Shown: positions 35,620-44,505 of the stretch, in pieces
Numbering within the stretch: the first letter of the stretch is position 1
Layout of the letters: every line of letters starts with the position of its first letter
Assembly: GCA_044507605.1 (NCBI GenBank)
Contig: JBIQJI010000020.1
Coordinates: 1 to 64,000, forward strand
Direction of reading: 5' to 3'
From: Thermopolyspora sp044507605
Lineage (GTDB): Bacteria; Actinomycetota; Actinomycetes; Streptosporangiales; Streptosporangiaceae
DNA: 64,000 nt
The notes under the pieces: model-generated
The model's input: the letters and a program-made list of their open reading frames with translations, nothing else
Told to the model about the DNA's origin: nothing
The model's database searches: none
Program-made: the position numbers and the translations under genes

Positions 35620-36003
35620 TCAGTGGCCGGCGGCGGCCCGCTCGGCGGGGCTGCGGCAGACGCAGAACTCGTTGCCCTCGGGGTCGAGCAGGGTCACCCA
35701 CCCGGTGCCGTCAGGGTTGCGATGGTCCTCGTACGGCCGGGCCCCGAGCGCGAGCAGCCGCTCCACCTCTTCGTCCCGGGTGCGCCCATCGGTGCCGTTC
35801 ACGTCGAGGTGCACCCGGTTCTTGACGGTCTTGCCTTCGGGCACCTTGATGAACAGCAGGGCGGGCAGGCCCGGCTGCACCAGCGCCACCTCGTCGTCGC
35901 CGGGCTCGGCGTCGTCGATCGGCCACCCGGTGGCCTGGCTCCACCACTGCGCCAGCCGGTACGGCTCGGCGCAATCAACGGTCACGGCCTGAATCTCGAT
36001 CAT
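35620..36003 (-). CDS. VOC-family protein (127 aa)
   Basis: Starts MIEIQAVTVDCAEPYRLAQW and contains WSQATGWPIDD, FIKVPEGKTVKNRVHLDVNG and LLDPEGNEFCVCRS. These are the two half-domains of glyoxalase-like proteins in the subgroup with the VKNRVHLDV motif. Enzymatic activity is unassigned. ATG 36003 is preferred over an open frame to 36066. A second VOC gene at 18.2 kb is only distantly similar. Confidence 0.85.
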   Translation of the reverse strand: MIEIQAVTVDCAEPYRLAQWWSQATGWPIDDAEPGDDEVALVQPGLPALLFIKVPEGKTVKNRVHLDVNGTDGRTRDEEVERLLALGARPYEDHRNPDGTGWVTLLDPEGNEFCVCRSPAERAAAGH

Positions 36004-36155
36004 TCGTTCAGCCAAGCACAACACCAGCAAAGTCACAAAGGGGGTTTCGCCCCCTGGTGACGCCACGGCCGCCTACCGGCTCTTCCCGATGCCCGGTGGG
36101 CGGCCGTCGACTGTTCGCCTCGGCCGTTCTCCTCGCCAAGGCTGTTCGGTTTTGT

Positions 36156-36194
36156 TACCAACGGGTAGCATACTCCTAGGGTTACTCACCAGTA
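36156..36194. promoter_or_regulatory. Two TACY-N4-RGTA dyads upstream of the acyl-CoA dehydrogenase gene
   Basis: TACCAACGGGTA (36156-36167) and TACTCACCAGTA (36183-36194) are 12-base dyads with the common form TAC(C/T)NNNN(G/A)GTA, 27 bases apart centre to centre. TAGCAT at 36166-36171 could be a -10 element, so the first dyad would overlap the promoter. The arrangement fits a TetR-type repressor of fatty-acid genes. Confidence 0.55.
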
Positions 36195-36236
36195 GGTAGC
36201 ACGGACACCGCACCACAGGGTTCGAGGAGTAGCGCC

Positions 36237-38120
36237 ATGGGCCACTACAAGAGCAACGTTCGCGACATCGAGTTCACCCTCTTCGACGTGCTGGGCCGCG
36301 GCGACGTTCTCGGCGCCGGGCCGTTCGCCGACATCGACGAGCAGACCGCGCGCGGCATCATCGCCGAGGTGAACCGCCTCGTCACCGGGCCCATCGCCGA
36401 GTCGTTCGCCGACTCCGACCGCAACCCGCCGGTGTTCGACCCCGCCACCCACAGCGTCACCATGCCCGACAGCTTCAAAAAGTCCTACCGCGCCTGGCTC
36501 GACGCCGAGTGGTGGCGGCTGGAGCTGCCGCCCGAGCTCGGCGGCACCCCGGCGCCGCGCAGCCTCGCCTGGGCCCTCGCCGAGCTCGTGCTCGGCGCCA
36601 ATCCCGCCGTGTGGATGTACGCCTCCAGCCACAGCTTCGCCCGGCTGCTGTACACGCTGGGCACCGAGGAGCAGAAGAGGTTCGCCACGCTCGCCGTCGA
36701 ACGCGAGTGGGGCGCCACCATGGTGCTCACCGAGCCCGACGCCGGCTCCGACGTGGGCGCCGGCCGCACCCGGGCGATCGAGCAGCCCGACGGCACCTGG
36801 CACATCGAGGGCGTCAAGCGGTTCATCACCAGCGCCGAGCACGACATGGCCGAGAACATCTTCCACCTCGTCCTCGCCCGCCCCGAGGGCGCACGGCCCG
36901 GCACCAAGGGGCTGTCGATGTTCCTGGTGCCGAAGTTCCTCGTCGACCTGGAGACCGGCGAGCTCGGCGAGCGCAACGGCGTCTACGTCACCAACGTCGA
37001 GAAGAAGATGGGGCTGAAGGTCTCCACGACCTGCGAGCTGACGTTCGGCGAGCGGCACCCCGCCATCGGCTATCTCGTCGGCGGGGTCCACGACGGCATC
37101 CGGCAGATGTTCCAGATCATCGAGGACGCCCGCATGATGGTCGGCACCAAGGCCATCGCCACCCTGTCCACCGGCTACCTCAACGCGCTCGACTACGCCA
37201 AGTCGCGGGTGCAGGGCCCCGACCTGACCCAGGCCGCCGACAAGACCGCGCCGCGCGTCACCATCACCCACCACCCCGACGTGCGCCGCGAGCTCATGCT
37301 GCAGAAGGCGTACGCCGAGGGCATGCGCGCCCTGGTGCTCTACACCGCCACCTGCCAGGACGCCCTCCAGCTCGCCGAGGCCGAGGGCCGCGACGACCCT
37401 GACGCGGCGGCCAGGAACGACCTGCTGCTGCCCGTCGTCAAGGGGGTGGGCTCGGAGCGGTCGTACGAGCTGCTGGCCCGCTCCCTGCAGACGCTCGGCG
37501 GCTCGGGCTTCCTGCAGGACTACCCGATCGAGCAGTACATCCGCGACTCCAAGATCGACTCGCTGTACGAGGGCACCACCGCCATCCAGGGGCTCGACCT
37601 GTTCTTCCGCAAGGTCCTGCGCGACCAGGGCGCCGCGCTGCGGTCTCTGCTCGGCGAGATCAAGGAGTTCGCGGCCTCCGACGCCGGCAACGGCCGCCTG
37701 AAGGTGGAGCGCGGCCTGCTCGCCACCGCCGCCGACGACGTCACCGCCATGGCCGACACCATGGCCGGCTGGGCCATCGGCTCCCTCGACGAGGCCAGGG
37801 AGATCTACCGTGTCGGCCTGAACACCACCCGCTTCCTGCTCTGCCTCGGCGACCTGATCATCGGCTGGCTGCTCCTGCGCCAGGCCGAGGTCGCGCTGAC
37901 GGCCCTCGAACGCTCCGCGTCGGGCGAGGGCGCCGCGGACCCTGCCACCCGCACGGACCCTGCCGCCCCGCTCGCCGACAAGGACACCGCCTTCTACACC
38001 GGCAAGATCGCCGCCGCGGCGTTCTTCGCCCAGACCGTGCTCCCGCACCTCACCGCCGAGCGCCAGGTGCTCACCGCCACGACCCTCGACCTGATGGACA
38101 TCCCCGAAGAGGCCTTCTGA
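36237..38120 (+). CDS. FadE5-like acyl-CoA dehydrogenase (627 aa)
   Basis: A flavoprotein acyl-CoA dehydrogenase of the long actinobacterial class (M. tuberculosis FadE5 is about 610 residues, from memory). After an unusual N-terminal helical region (GHYKSNVRDIEFTLFDVLGR) it has WWRLELPPELGG, the FAD-binding MVLTEPDAGSDVGAGRTRAI, the TSAEHDMAENIFHLVLARPE segment and IDSLYEGTTAIQGLDLF, where Glu is the likely catalytic base. The last 150 residues are the extra C-terminal domain of this class. The gene is probably controlled by the dyads upstream and is followed immediately by a small membrane protein gene. Confidence 0.94.
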   Translation: MGHYKSNVRDIEFTLFDVLGRGDVLGAGPFADIDEQTARGIIAEVNRLVTGPIAESFADSDRNPPVFDPATHSVTMPDSFKKSYRAWLDAEWWRLELPPELGGTPAPRSLAWALAELVLGANPAVWMYASSHSFARLLYTLGTEEQKRFATLAVEREWGATMVLTEPDAGSDVGAGRTRAIEQPDGTWHIEGVKRFITSAEHDMAENIFHLVLARPEGARPGTKGLSMFLVPKFLVDLETGELGERNGVYVTNVEKKMGLKVSTTCELTFGERHPAIGYLVGGVHDGIRQMFQIIEDARMMVGTKAIATLSTGYLNALDYAKSRVQGPDLTQAADKTAPRVTITHHPDVRRELMLQKAYAEGMRALVLYTATCQDALQLAEAEGRDDPDAAARNDLLLPVVKGVGSERSYELLARSLQTLGGSGFLQDYPIEQYIRDSKIDSLYEGTTAIQGLDLFFRKVLRDQGAALRSLLGEIKEFAASDAGNGRLKVERGLLATAADDVTAMADTMAGWAIGSLDEAREIYRVGLNTTRFLLCLGDLIIGWLLLRQAEVALTALERSASGEGAADPATRTDPAAPLADKDTAFYTGKIAAAAFFAQTVLPHLTAERQVLTATTLDLMDIPEEAF

Positions 38121-38507
38121 ATGACACCGAGCTTCCCGCACCTCGCCGGTGCGGTGCGCAGGACCGGCTGGGCCGTGCTGGCGCTCCTGCTGGCGGCGTT
38201 CGCCGGCTTCGAGAGCGTCAAGTACGGCCTGCCGACCACCATCGCGGCGCTGGTGGGCTTCGCGTCGGCCGATCTGGCGCGGCTCGCCGGGGTCCGTCCG
38301 CCCGGCGTGCCCCACCAGATCGTGCACCGTGTGTGGGGCCCGCTCGTGGTGCTGGTCGGCTACACCGTCGCGCCGATCGTGTGGCCGCCGCTGTTCACCG
38401 GCGCCCTCGCCTGGCTCACCCGCATCGCGCTGGAGCGGGCCCTCGGGCGGGCGCCTGCCGGGCGGGCGCCTGCCGGGCCCGCACCCGCGCCGGGCGTCGT
38501 GCGCTGA
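38121..38507 (+). CDS. Small membrane protein downstream of the acyl-CoA dehydrogenase (128 aa)
   Basis: ATG 38121 follows the dehydrogenase stop with no gap, so the two are surely cotranscribed. Three hydrophobic segments lie at about residues 15-35, 36-55 and 70-92. The tail is a repeated GRAPAG sequence rich in Ala, Pro and Gly. I do not recognise a family. A role next to fatty-acid oxidation is only suggested by position. It converges on the Dabb gene, with 14 bases between stops. Confidence 0.7.
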   Translation: MTPSFPHLAGAVRRTGWAVLALLLAAFAGFESVKYGLPTTIAALVGFASADLARLAGVRPPGVPHQIVHRVWGPLVVLVGYTVAPIVWPPLFTGALAWLTRIALERALGRAPAGRAPAGPAPAPGVVR

Positions 38508-38521
38508 TCGGCCGCGAGGGG

Positions 38522-38815
38522 TCAGAGCCGGTACTGCACGGCCGCCCGGGTGGCGAGGATCGGGACGATGTGGTCGTGGATGATCTTCCGGTGGGCCGGG
38601 TGGTCGCGGTAGACGGCGTAGTCGTCGGCGTTGTCGAAGTCGGCGACCACGGCGAAGTCGAAGTTGCCCTCGCTGATGCCGGCGTCGGGGCCGAACTCAT
38701 AGCGCTTGAGCTCGGGGATCGCGCCCGGCAGCGTGCTCAGCTCGGCCGGGACCCTGGCCTTCTGCTCGTCGGTCGCCTCGGCGGTCCACTTCATCATCAC
38801 CACATGCCGCAGCAT
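38522..38815 (-). CDS. Dabb (stress-responsive A/B barrel) domain protein (97 aa)
   Basis: A complete dimeric alpha/beta-barrel domain: MLRHVVMMKWTAEATDEQKA, then LSTLPGAIPELKRYEFGPDA and DFAVVADFDNADDYAVYRDH with the typical HPAHRKIIHDHIVPIL. Dabb proteins are of the same fold as ABM monooxygenases; most have no assigned reaction. It is monocistronic. Confidence 0.9.
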   Translation of the reverse strand: MLRHVVMMKWTAEATDEQKARVPAELSTLPGAIPELKRYEFGPDAGISEGNFDFAVVADFDNADDYAVYRDHPAHRKIIHDHIVPILATRAAVQYRL

Positions 38816-38921
38816 CGGCTCACCTCATCGCTGATACGGATCGAGTCGACTGCCAAGATACGGCCCCCGGTCCGGGCGCCGGTCGGCCCGTCCACACCCT
38901 GTGGACGGGCCGAGGGCGCGG

Positions 38922-40331
38922 TCAGGTCCAGGCGAGCATCTGCAGGGGGTCGGTGAGCATGGCGCCGATGTCCCTGAGGACGTTGGAGCCGAGCTCGCCG
39001 TCGATGATGCGGTGGTCGAAGCCGAGCGACAGGGTGCAGACCTTGCGGGGCACGACCGCGCCGTCGACGACCCACGGCAGGTCGCGGATCTGGCCGAAGG
39101 CCAGGATCGCCGCCTCGCCGGGGTTCAGGATCGGGGTGCCGGCGTCGACGCCGAAGACGCCCACGTTGGTGATGGTGATGGTGCCTCCGGACATTTCGGC
39201 CGGCTGCGTGCGGCCCGCCCTGGCCCGGTCGGTCAGCTCGGTCAGGGCCTTCGCCAGCTCCGGGAGCGTCAGGGTGTGCGCGTCCTTGATGTTGGGGACG
39301 ATGAGGCCGCGCTCGGTGGCCGCCGCGATGCCCAGGTTCACGTGCCGTTTCACCACGATCGCGTCGTCGTCCCACGACGAGTTGATCATCGGATGGCGCC
39401 GCGCGGCGATGAGCAGGGCCCGTGCCACCAGCAGCAGCGGCGACACCTTCACGCCGGCGAAGTCGGGCAGCTCCCGCAGCCGCTTGACGGCGTCCATGGT
39501 GCCGGTCACGTCGACCTGGAGGAACTCGGTGACGTGCGGCGCGGTGAACGCCGACGCGACCATCGCCGCCGCCGTCGCCTTGCGCACCCCCTTCACCGGG
39601 ATGCGTTCCTGCGGCCCCGGCGCCTCGGCGGGTTCGGCGGTCCGCCGCGGCCCGGGCACGGTCGCGGCCGCCGCCTGCACGTCGTCACGGGTGATCGTGC
39701 CGTGCGGCCCGCTGCCGGTCAGCCCGGCGAGGTCGACCCCGAGATCCTTGGCCAGCTTGCGCACCGGCGGCTTGGCGAGCACCGCCGCCCGCTGCCGTGT
39801 CGCCGGCCCCGCCCCGGCCGGTGGACGAGAGGGCTGCCCGGCGGCGGGCGCCGGGCCGGCCCCGGGCCTGCGGGGGCGGCGTTTGGTCGCGCCCATCCGG
39901 ACGCCGTACCCCACCAGGACCGGCTGCCGCTCCTCCTTGGGCCCGGGCGCGGGCCCGCCGTGCAGGCCGGGCTCCACGGACCCTTCCGCGGGAGGCGAGG
40001 GGATCTGCCGGGCGATGCCCTGGGCGGGCGGCCGCGGCTCCGGGGGAGCGCCGGGCGTGGCGCCGGTGGTGCCGGTGCGCGTGGTCTCCTGGGGCTCGGT
40101 CTCGACGCTGATGATGGGGGTGCCCACGTCGACCGTGTCGCCCTCGGCGGCCAGCAGGGCGGAGACGACGCCGTCGTACGGGCAGGGCAGCTCGACGACG
40201 GCCTTGGCGGTCTCGATGTCGACGATCGTCTGGTTGACCTTGACCGTGTCGCCCGGGGAGACGTGCCATTTGACGATTTCGGCGTCGGTCAGGCCCTCGC
40301 CGACGTCGGGAAGCTTGAACTCACGAAGCAC
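38922..40331 (-). CDS. bkdC: Branched-chain 2-oxoacid dehydrogenase E2, dihydrolipoyl acyltransferase (469 aa)
   Basis: Three domains are in order. A lipoyl domain occupies residues 1-80 (EFKLPDVGEGLTDAEIVKWH, lipoyl Lys43 in DIETAKAVV). A Pro/Ala-rich linker leads to a peripheral-subunit-binding domain (VRKLAKDLGVDLAGLTGSGP). The catalytic acyltransferase domain ends in GFDHRIIDGELG, the active-site His motif. It transfers branched acyl groups to CoA. It is third in an operon with E1alpha and E1beta. GTG 40331 follows GAGGGAGAGGCC and matches the conserved N-terminus; there is a 10-base gap to E1beta. Confidence 0.93.
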   Translation of the reverse strand: MLREFKLPDVGEGLTDAEIVKWHVSPGDTVKVNQTIVDIETAKAVVELPCPYDGVVSALLAAEGDTVDVGTPIISVETEPQETTRTGTTGATPGAPPEPRPPAQGIARQIPSPPAEGSVEPGLHGGPAPGPKEERQPVLVGYGVRMGATKRRPRRPGAGPAPAAGQPSRPPAGAGPATRQRAAVLAKPPVRKLAKDLGVDLAGLTGSGPHGTITRDDVQAAAATVPGPRRTAEPAEAPGPQERIPVKGVRKATAAAMVASAFTAPHVTEFLQVDVTGTMDAVKRLRELPDFAGVKVSPLLLVARALLIAARRHPMINSSWDDDAIVVKRHVNLGIAAATERGLIVPNIKDAHTLTLPELAKALTELTDRARAGRTQPAEMSGGTITITNVGVFGVDAGTPILNPGEAAILAFGQIRDLPWVVDGAVVPRKVCTLSLGFDHRIIDGELGSNVLRDIGAMLTDPLQMLAWT

Positions 40332-40341
40332 GGCCTCTCCC

Positions 40342-41370
40342 TCAGAAGGCGAAGGTGCGGTCGACCGCGTCGAGCACACGGTCCAGGTCGGGCAGGTAGT
40401 GGTCCTCCAGCCGTGACGGCGGGTAGGGCGTGGAGAAGCCGCCGACGCGCAGCACCGGGGCCTCCAGGTGGTAGAAGCAGTGCTCGGTGATGCGTGCGGC
40501 CAGCTCGGCGCCGAACCCGTTGTAGACGGGGGCCTCGTGGACGACGACGCAGCGTCCGGTGCGCCGCACCGACTCGAAGACGAGCCCGGTGTCGAGGGGC
40601 GACAGCGACCGCAGGTCGATGACCTCCAGCGACCGGCCTTCTTCCTCGGCCGCGGCGGCGGCCTCCAGGCAGGTCCGCACCATCGGCCCGTACGCCAGCA
40701 GCGTGACGTCGTCGCCCCGCCGGGCGACGCGGCCCCGGTCGAGCGGCAGGTCGGGCTCGGCGCCGAGGTCGACGACGGCCTTCTCCCAGTAGCGCCGCTT
40801 CGGCTCGAAGAAGATCACCGGATCGTCGCAGCGGATGGCCTGCAGGATCATCATGTAGGCGTCGGCGGGGTTGGAGCAGGCGACGACCCGCAGCCCGCCG
40901 GTGTGGGTGAAGTGCGCCTCGGGCGACTCGCTGTGGTGCTCGACCGCGCCGATGCCGCCGCCGCACGGGATGCGCACGACCACGGGCAGCTTCAGCGTGC
41001 CGAGCGAGCGCATCGGCATCTTCGCGAGCTGGCTGATGATCTGGTCGGCGGCGGGGAACACGAACCCGTCGAACTGGATCTCGCACACCGGCCGGTAGCC
41101 GCGCAGCGCGAGCCCGATCGCGGTGCCGACGATGCCCGACTCGGCGAGCGGGGTGTCGATGACGCGGTCCTCGCCGAAGTCCTTCTGCAGCCCGTCGGTG
41201 ACGCGGAACACGCCGCCGAGCTTGCCGACGTCCTCACCCATGACGAGGACCTTCGGGTCGTCCTCCATGGCCTTGCGCAGGCCCTCGTTGATGGCCCGCG
41301 CGAGGGGCAGCTTGGTGGCGCCGCGTGCGGAACGCCCCGCGGGCGTGATGCTCGCCGTGGTCATGGTCAC
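40342..41370 (-). CDS. bkdB: Branched-chain 2-oxoacid dehydrogenase E1 component, beta subunit (342 aa)
   Basis: A transketolase-like pyrimidine-binding domain (LPLARAINEGLRKAMEDDPK, VLVMGEDVGKLGGVFRVTDG, DTPLAESGIVGTAIGLALRG) is followed by the transketolase C-terminal domain (VFESVRRTGRCVVVHEAPVY). GGGIGAVEHHSESPEAHFTH is the typical BCKDH/PDH beta stretch. It forms alpha2-beta2 E1 with the gene before it. GTG 41370 overlaps the E1alpha stop (GTGA), with GGAGG upstream. ATG 41364, two codons later, is also possible. Confidence 0.94.
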   Translation of the reverse strand: MTMTTASITPAGRSARGATKLPLARAINEGLRKAMEDDPKVLVMGEDVGKLGGVFRVTDGLQKDFGEDRVIDTPLAESGIVGTAIGLALRGYRPVCEIQFDGFVFPAADQIISQLAKMPMRSLGTLKLPVVVRIPCGGGIGAVEHHSESPEAHFTHTGGLRVVACSNPADAYMMILQAIRCDDPVIFFEPKRRYWEKAVVDLGAEPDLPLDRGRVARRGDDVTLLAYGPMVRTCLEAAAAAEEEGRSLEVIDLRSLSPLDTGLVFESVRRTGRCVVVHEAPVYNGFGAELAARITEHCFYHLEAPVLRVGGFSTPYPPSRLEDHYLPDLDRVLDAVDRTFAF

Positions 41371-42464
41371 GCGCCTCCTTCGAACGTCGCAAGGTAGGCG
41401 GCGTACTGCTCGCGCTCTTCGCGGAGCAGGGCGTGCGGCTCGGCGTACACGTGCTCGAAGATCTCCAGGGGCCCGGGGTCGGGCATCTCCAGGCAGCGTC
41501 TGCGCACGTCCTTGCCGAGTTCGTCGGCCTCCAGCTCGATGCTCTCGAAGAACGCCTGGTCGGCGAGCTGGTTCTTGAACAGGTACGCCTTCACCCGCTC
41601 GATCGGGTCCTTGAGCTTCCATGCCTCCAGTTCGCCCGCCAGCCGGTAGCGGGTGGGGTCGTCGGAGGTGGTGTGGGCGCCCATGCGGTAGGTGAACGCC
41701 TCGATCATCGTGGGGCCCTGGCCCTCACGGGCGTCGCGCAGCGCCTTGCGGGTGACCGCGAGGCAGGCGAACACGTCGTTGCCGTCGACCCGGATGCCCG
41801 GGAACCCGAAGCCGGAGGCGCGGTGGTACAGCGGAATGCGCGACTGCTTCTCCAGCGGCTCGGAAATGGCCCACTGATTGTTCTGGCAGAAGAAGACGAC
41901 GGGGGCGTTGGTGACCGACGCCCAGATGAACGCCTCGTTGACGTCGCCTTGGGAGGTGGCGCCGTCGCCGAAGTAGACGATGGTGGCGGCCTCGGCGCCG
42001 TCGCGTTGCACGCCCATCGCGTAGCCGACGGCGTGCAGCGTCTGGCTGCCTATGACGATGGTGTAAAGGTGGAAGTTGTGCTCGGCGGGGTTCCAGCCGC
42101 CGTGGCTGACCCCCCGGAACAGGCCGAGCAGTTTCACCGGGTCGACGCCCCGGCACCACGCCACCCCGTGCTCCCGGTAGGTGGGGAACGCCATGTCGGC
42201 GTCGGTCAGGGCCCGGCCGGAACCGATCTGGGCGGCCTCCTGGCCCAGGAGCGACGCCCAGATGCCGAGTTCGCCCTGCCGCTGGAGCGCCACGGCCTCC
42301 AGGTCGACGCGGCGGACCAGGACCAGGTCGCGGTACAGGCCGCGAATCTCCTCGGGGGTCAGGTCGATGTCGTAGTCGGGGTGTTCGACGCGCTCGCCTT
42401 CGGGGGTGAGCAGTTGGACGAGTTCGGGGGGTGCGTCGGCACCGCGAAGGGCCTCTGCTGTCAC
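41367..42464 (-). CDS. bkdA: Branched-chain 2-oxoacid dehydrogenase E1 component, alpha subunit (365 aa)
   Basis: Decarboxylates the 2-oxo acids of valine, leucine and isoleucine using thiamine diphosphate. The ThDP-Mg motif is GDGATSQGDVNEAF...CQNN. LRDAREGQGPTMIEAFTYRM and GAHTTSDDPTRYR are family signatures, the latter resembling the phosphorylation-loop region of E1alpha. YRDLVLVRRVDLEAVALQRQ is the N-terminal helical region. GTG 42464 has AGGAGTG upstream; the frame is open further but not conserved. First gene of the bkd operon, 400 bases from the divergent purS. Confidence 0.94.
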   Translation of the reverse strand: MTAEALRGADAPPELVQLLTPEGERVEHPDYDIDLTPEEIRGLYRDLVLVRRVDLEAVALQRQGELGIWASLLGQEAAQIGSGRALTDADMAFPTYREHGVAWCRGVDPVKLLGLFRGVSHGGWNPAEHNFHLYTIVIGSQTLHAVGYAMGVQRDGAEAATIVYFGDGATSQGDVNEAFIWASVTNAPVVFFCQNNQWAISEPLEKQSRIPLYHRASGFGFPGIRVDGNDVFACLAVTRKALRDAREGQGPTMIEAFTYRMGAHTTSDDPTRYRLAGELEAWKLKDPIERVKAYLFKNQLADQAFFESIELEADELGKDVRRRCLEMPDPGPLEIFEHVYAEPHALLREEREQYAAYLATFEGGA

Positions 42465-42568
42465 GTGCCACTCCTGTGTGTTCGGGGCCAGGCCGGTGGG
42501 ATCGCCACCTGGGTCGGGCCGGCCTGCCACGTGCGCGCTCCGGTGGGTGGGGGAACGAGCCCGTTCAG

Positions 42569-42632
42569 GGACATCGTTACAGAAACAGGTACGAGCACCG
42601 CAAGAGTTGCGGCGTCCGTCGTTACGATGTCC
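42569..42632. promoter_or_regulatory. Nested inverted repeat upstream of the bkd operon
   Basis: GGACATCGTTAC (42569-42580) and GTTACGATGTCC (42621-42632) are 12-base arms matching except at one internal position on each side. Inside lies the perfect hairpin CCGCAA-GAG-TTGCGG (42598-42612). On the minus strand, TTGCGG followed 17 bases later by GTAACG makes a possible promoter whose -35 is in the inner hairpin and -10 in the outer arm. Confidence 0.5.
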
Positions 42633-42732
42633 ATGCTCTTCCCGTTCCCGGTGCGCCCTCGCCCACACCCGGCCCCCGCATCGCCTCTGTCACCCCTGCG
42701 CGATCCTCGTGGTCCCGTCTCCTGGCCGAAGG

Positions 42733-42760
42733 CTACGGTAGCGTAGGTTACGGCACCGTA
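42733..42760. promoter_or_regulatory. Two CTACG/TACGG dyads, 15 bases apart
   Basis: CTACGGTAGCGTAG (42733-42746, 5-base arms) and TACGGCACCGTA (42749-42760, 5-base arms and 2-base centre) are perfect dyads. Such TACGG-type pairs are characteristic of TetR-family operators. They lie about 100 bases upstream of purS and 270 upstream of bkdA. Confidence 0.55.
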
Positions 42761-42861
42761 GGTAGTGGTATTCGCCCGCCGGCGGGGGTACCCGCGCGTG
42801 GCCGCCGCGCGGCCGGCCTTAGGCTGGGGGGCAGGACCAGCGGCCGTACCAGGAGGAACCC

Positions 42862-43107
42862 GTGGCGCGCGTGATCGTCGACGTCATGCTCAAGCCGGAA
42901 ATTCTCGACCCGCAGGGGCAGGCGATCGCCCGTGCGCTGCCCCGGCTCGGCTTCTCCGGTGTCGCGCAGGTGCGGCAGGGCAAGCGGTTCGAGATCGAGC
43001 TCGACGGCCCGGCCGACGACGCGGCGCTTGCGGACGTCCGCAAAATGGCCGAGACCCTGCTGGCCAATACCGTCATCGAGGACTACTCGGTGCGGGTGGC
43101 CGACTGA
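42862..43107 (+). CDS. purS: Phosphoribosylformylglycinamidine synthase subunit PurS (81 aa)
   Basis: The small bridging subunit of FGAM synthase, joining PurQ and PurL. The sequence is RVIVDVMLKPEILDPQGQAI, then LPRLGFSGVAQVRQGKRFEI and MAETLLANTVIEDYSVRV, the complete PurS domain. GTG 42862 follows GGAGGAACCC, a strong ribosome-binding site. It is usually directly followed by purQ in actinomycetes; here an HATPase gene intervenes. Confidence 0.96.
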   Translation: MARVIVDVMLKPEILDPQGQAIARALPRLGFSGVAQVRQGKRFEIELDGPADDAALADVRKMAETLLANTVIEDYSVRVAD

Positions 43108-43257
43108 CACCGGCGCTTTTGCCCCATAACAATTGCGCAGGCCCGGTCGCGCATCCTCCGGTGACCTCAGCCAATGGCCGCACCTCCCCCGCGACCGAAT
43201 AACAACTGTCGGATTTCGCGATTAGGCCGGTAGCTGCGGGGAAACCTACGGAGGGTG

Positions 43258-43722
43258 ATGTTCGGGGCCGGGAGGGGTCCGGTGGATATTGAGTTCTCGT
43301 TGGCACTGCCACGGGATGCGATCGGCATTCCGATGGTACGCAGGGTGGTGGGCGACGCCCTGCGCTCTATCGGGGTGATCGAGGACTGCGTGTCCGACAT
43401 CCTCCTCGCGGTGTCCGAGGCGTGCGCCAACGCCGTGCGGCACGGAGGCCCCGCCGGCCGCTACGAGGTGACGGCCACCATCGGCGACGACCACTGTGAG
43501 CTTCGCATCATCGACCGCGGCCACGGGCTGGTCCGCGTGCCCGAGCAGTACCCCGCCGGCGACACCGAGAACGGCCGCGGCATCCTCATCATGAAGTCGG
43601 TCGTCGACGAGCTGGCCTTCCACATCGACCCCGGGCACGGCACGACCGTGATGCTGCGCAAAGGCCTGTGCTGGGACGAGGGCGCGCCCGCCTGCCGCGA
43701 GCGCGAGCTCGCCGGAGTCTGA
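43258..43722 (+). CDS. ATP-binding protein, anti-sigma-kinase-like HATPase, between purS and purQ (154 aa)
   Basis: A GHKL domain with an intact N-box (ILLAVSEACANAVRHGG), G1 box (IIDRGHGL) and G2 region (ENGRGILIMKSVVDEL), so it should bind ATP. These features are closer to RsbW/SpoIIAB-type kinases than those of the other two HATPases in the window. It shares direction with the purine genes but has gaps of 150 and 106 bases on either side and may be independently expressed. ATG 43258 is preceded by GGAG; an internal GTG at 43282 behind GGGAGGGG is a real alternative. Confidence 0.86.
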   Translation: MFGAGRGPVDIEFSLALPRDAIGIPMVRRVVGDALRSIGVIEDCVSDILLAVSEACANAVRHGGPAGRYEVTATIGDDHCELRIIDRGHGLVRVPEQYPAGDTENGRGILIMKSVVDELAFHIDPGHGTTVMLRKGLCWDEGAPACRERELAGV

Positions 43723-43828
43723 GCCACGTCGCGCCTGGTGGCGTCACCGGGCGACCCCGCAGAGGGCATCGCGAGCGACCGGATAACCTGAGACGTACCG
43801 GCGGCGACCTCTTGGAGGGGACTACGCG

Positions 43829-44505
43829 ATGAGTGATGCCCGGGTGGGCGTGGTCACGTTTCCAGGCACTCTCGACGATCAGGACGCCGCCCGAGCCGTG
43901 CGGCTCTCCGGGGCGACGGCCGTGCCGCTGTGGCACGGCGAGCGCGACCTCAAGGGGGTCGACGCCGTCTTCCTGCCCGGCGGGTTCGCGCATGGCGACT
44001 ATCTGCGCTGCGGGGCGATCGCCCGGTTCTCCCCCCTGATGGACGAGCTGATCCCGGCGGCGCGGGCCGGGCTGCCGGTGCTCGGCACCTGCAACGGCTT
44101 CCAGATCCTCTGCGAGGCGCACCTGCTGCCCGGCGCGCTGACCAGGAACGCCGGCCTGCACTACATCTGCCGAGACCAGCGCGTCGTCGTCGAGAACGTC
44201 GAGACGGCGTGGACCCGCGACTTCGCCCCCGGCCAGGAGGTCCTGCTGCCCATCAAGCACGGCGAGGGCCGCTACGTCGCCGACGAGGCCACCCTCGCCG
44301 CCCTGGAGGCGGCCGGCCAGGTGGTCTTCCGGTACATCGGCAACCCCAACGGCTCGCTGCACGACATCGCGGGCATCACCAACGAGACCGGCACGATCGT
44401 GGGCCTCATGCCGCATCCCGAGCACGCCGTCGAGGAGCTCACCGGCGCCCCCGGCGTCGACGGCCGCCACTTCTTCACCTCCATCCTCAAGCAGCTGGTG
44501 AACGC

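Larger units (their letters stand above)
42465..42861. other. 397-base divergent control region between bkd and purS
   Basis: No gene was seen. The region contains a nested inverted repeat (42569-42632), placed to control the bkd operon, and two TACGG-type dyads (42733-42760), about 100 bases before purS. The rest is ordinary high-GC sequence. Confidence 0.5.
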
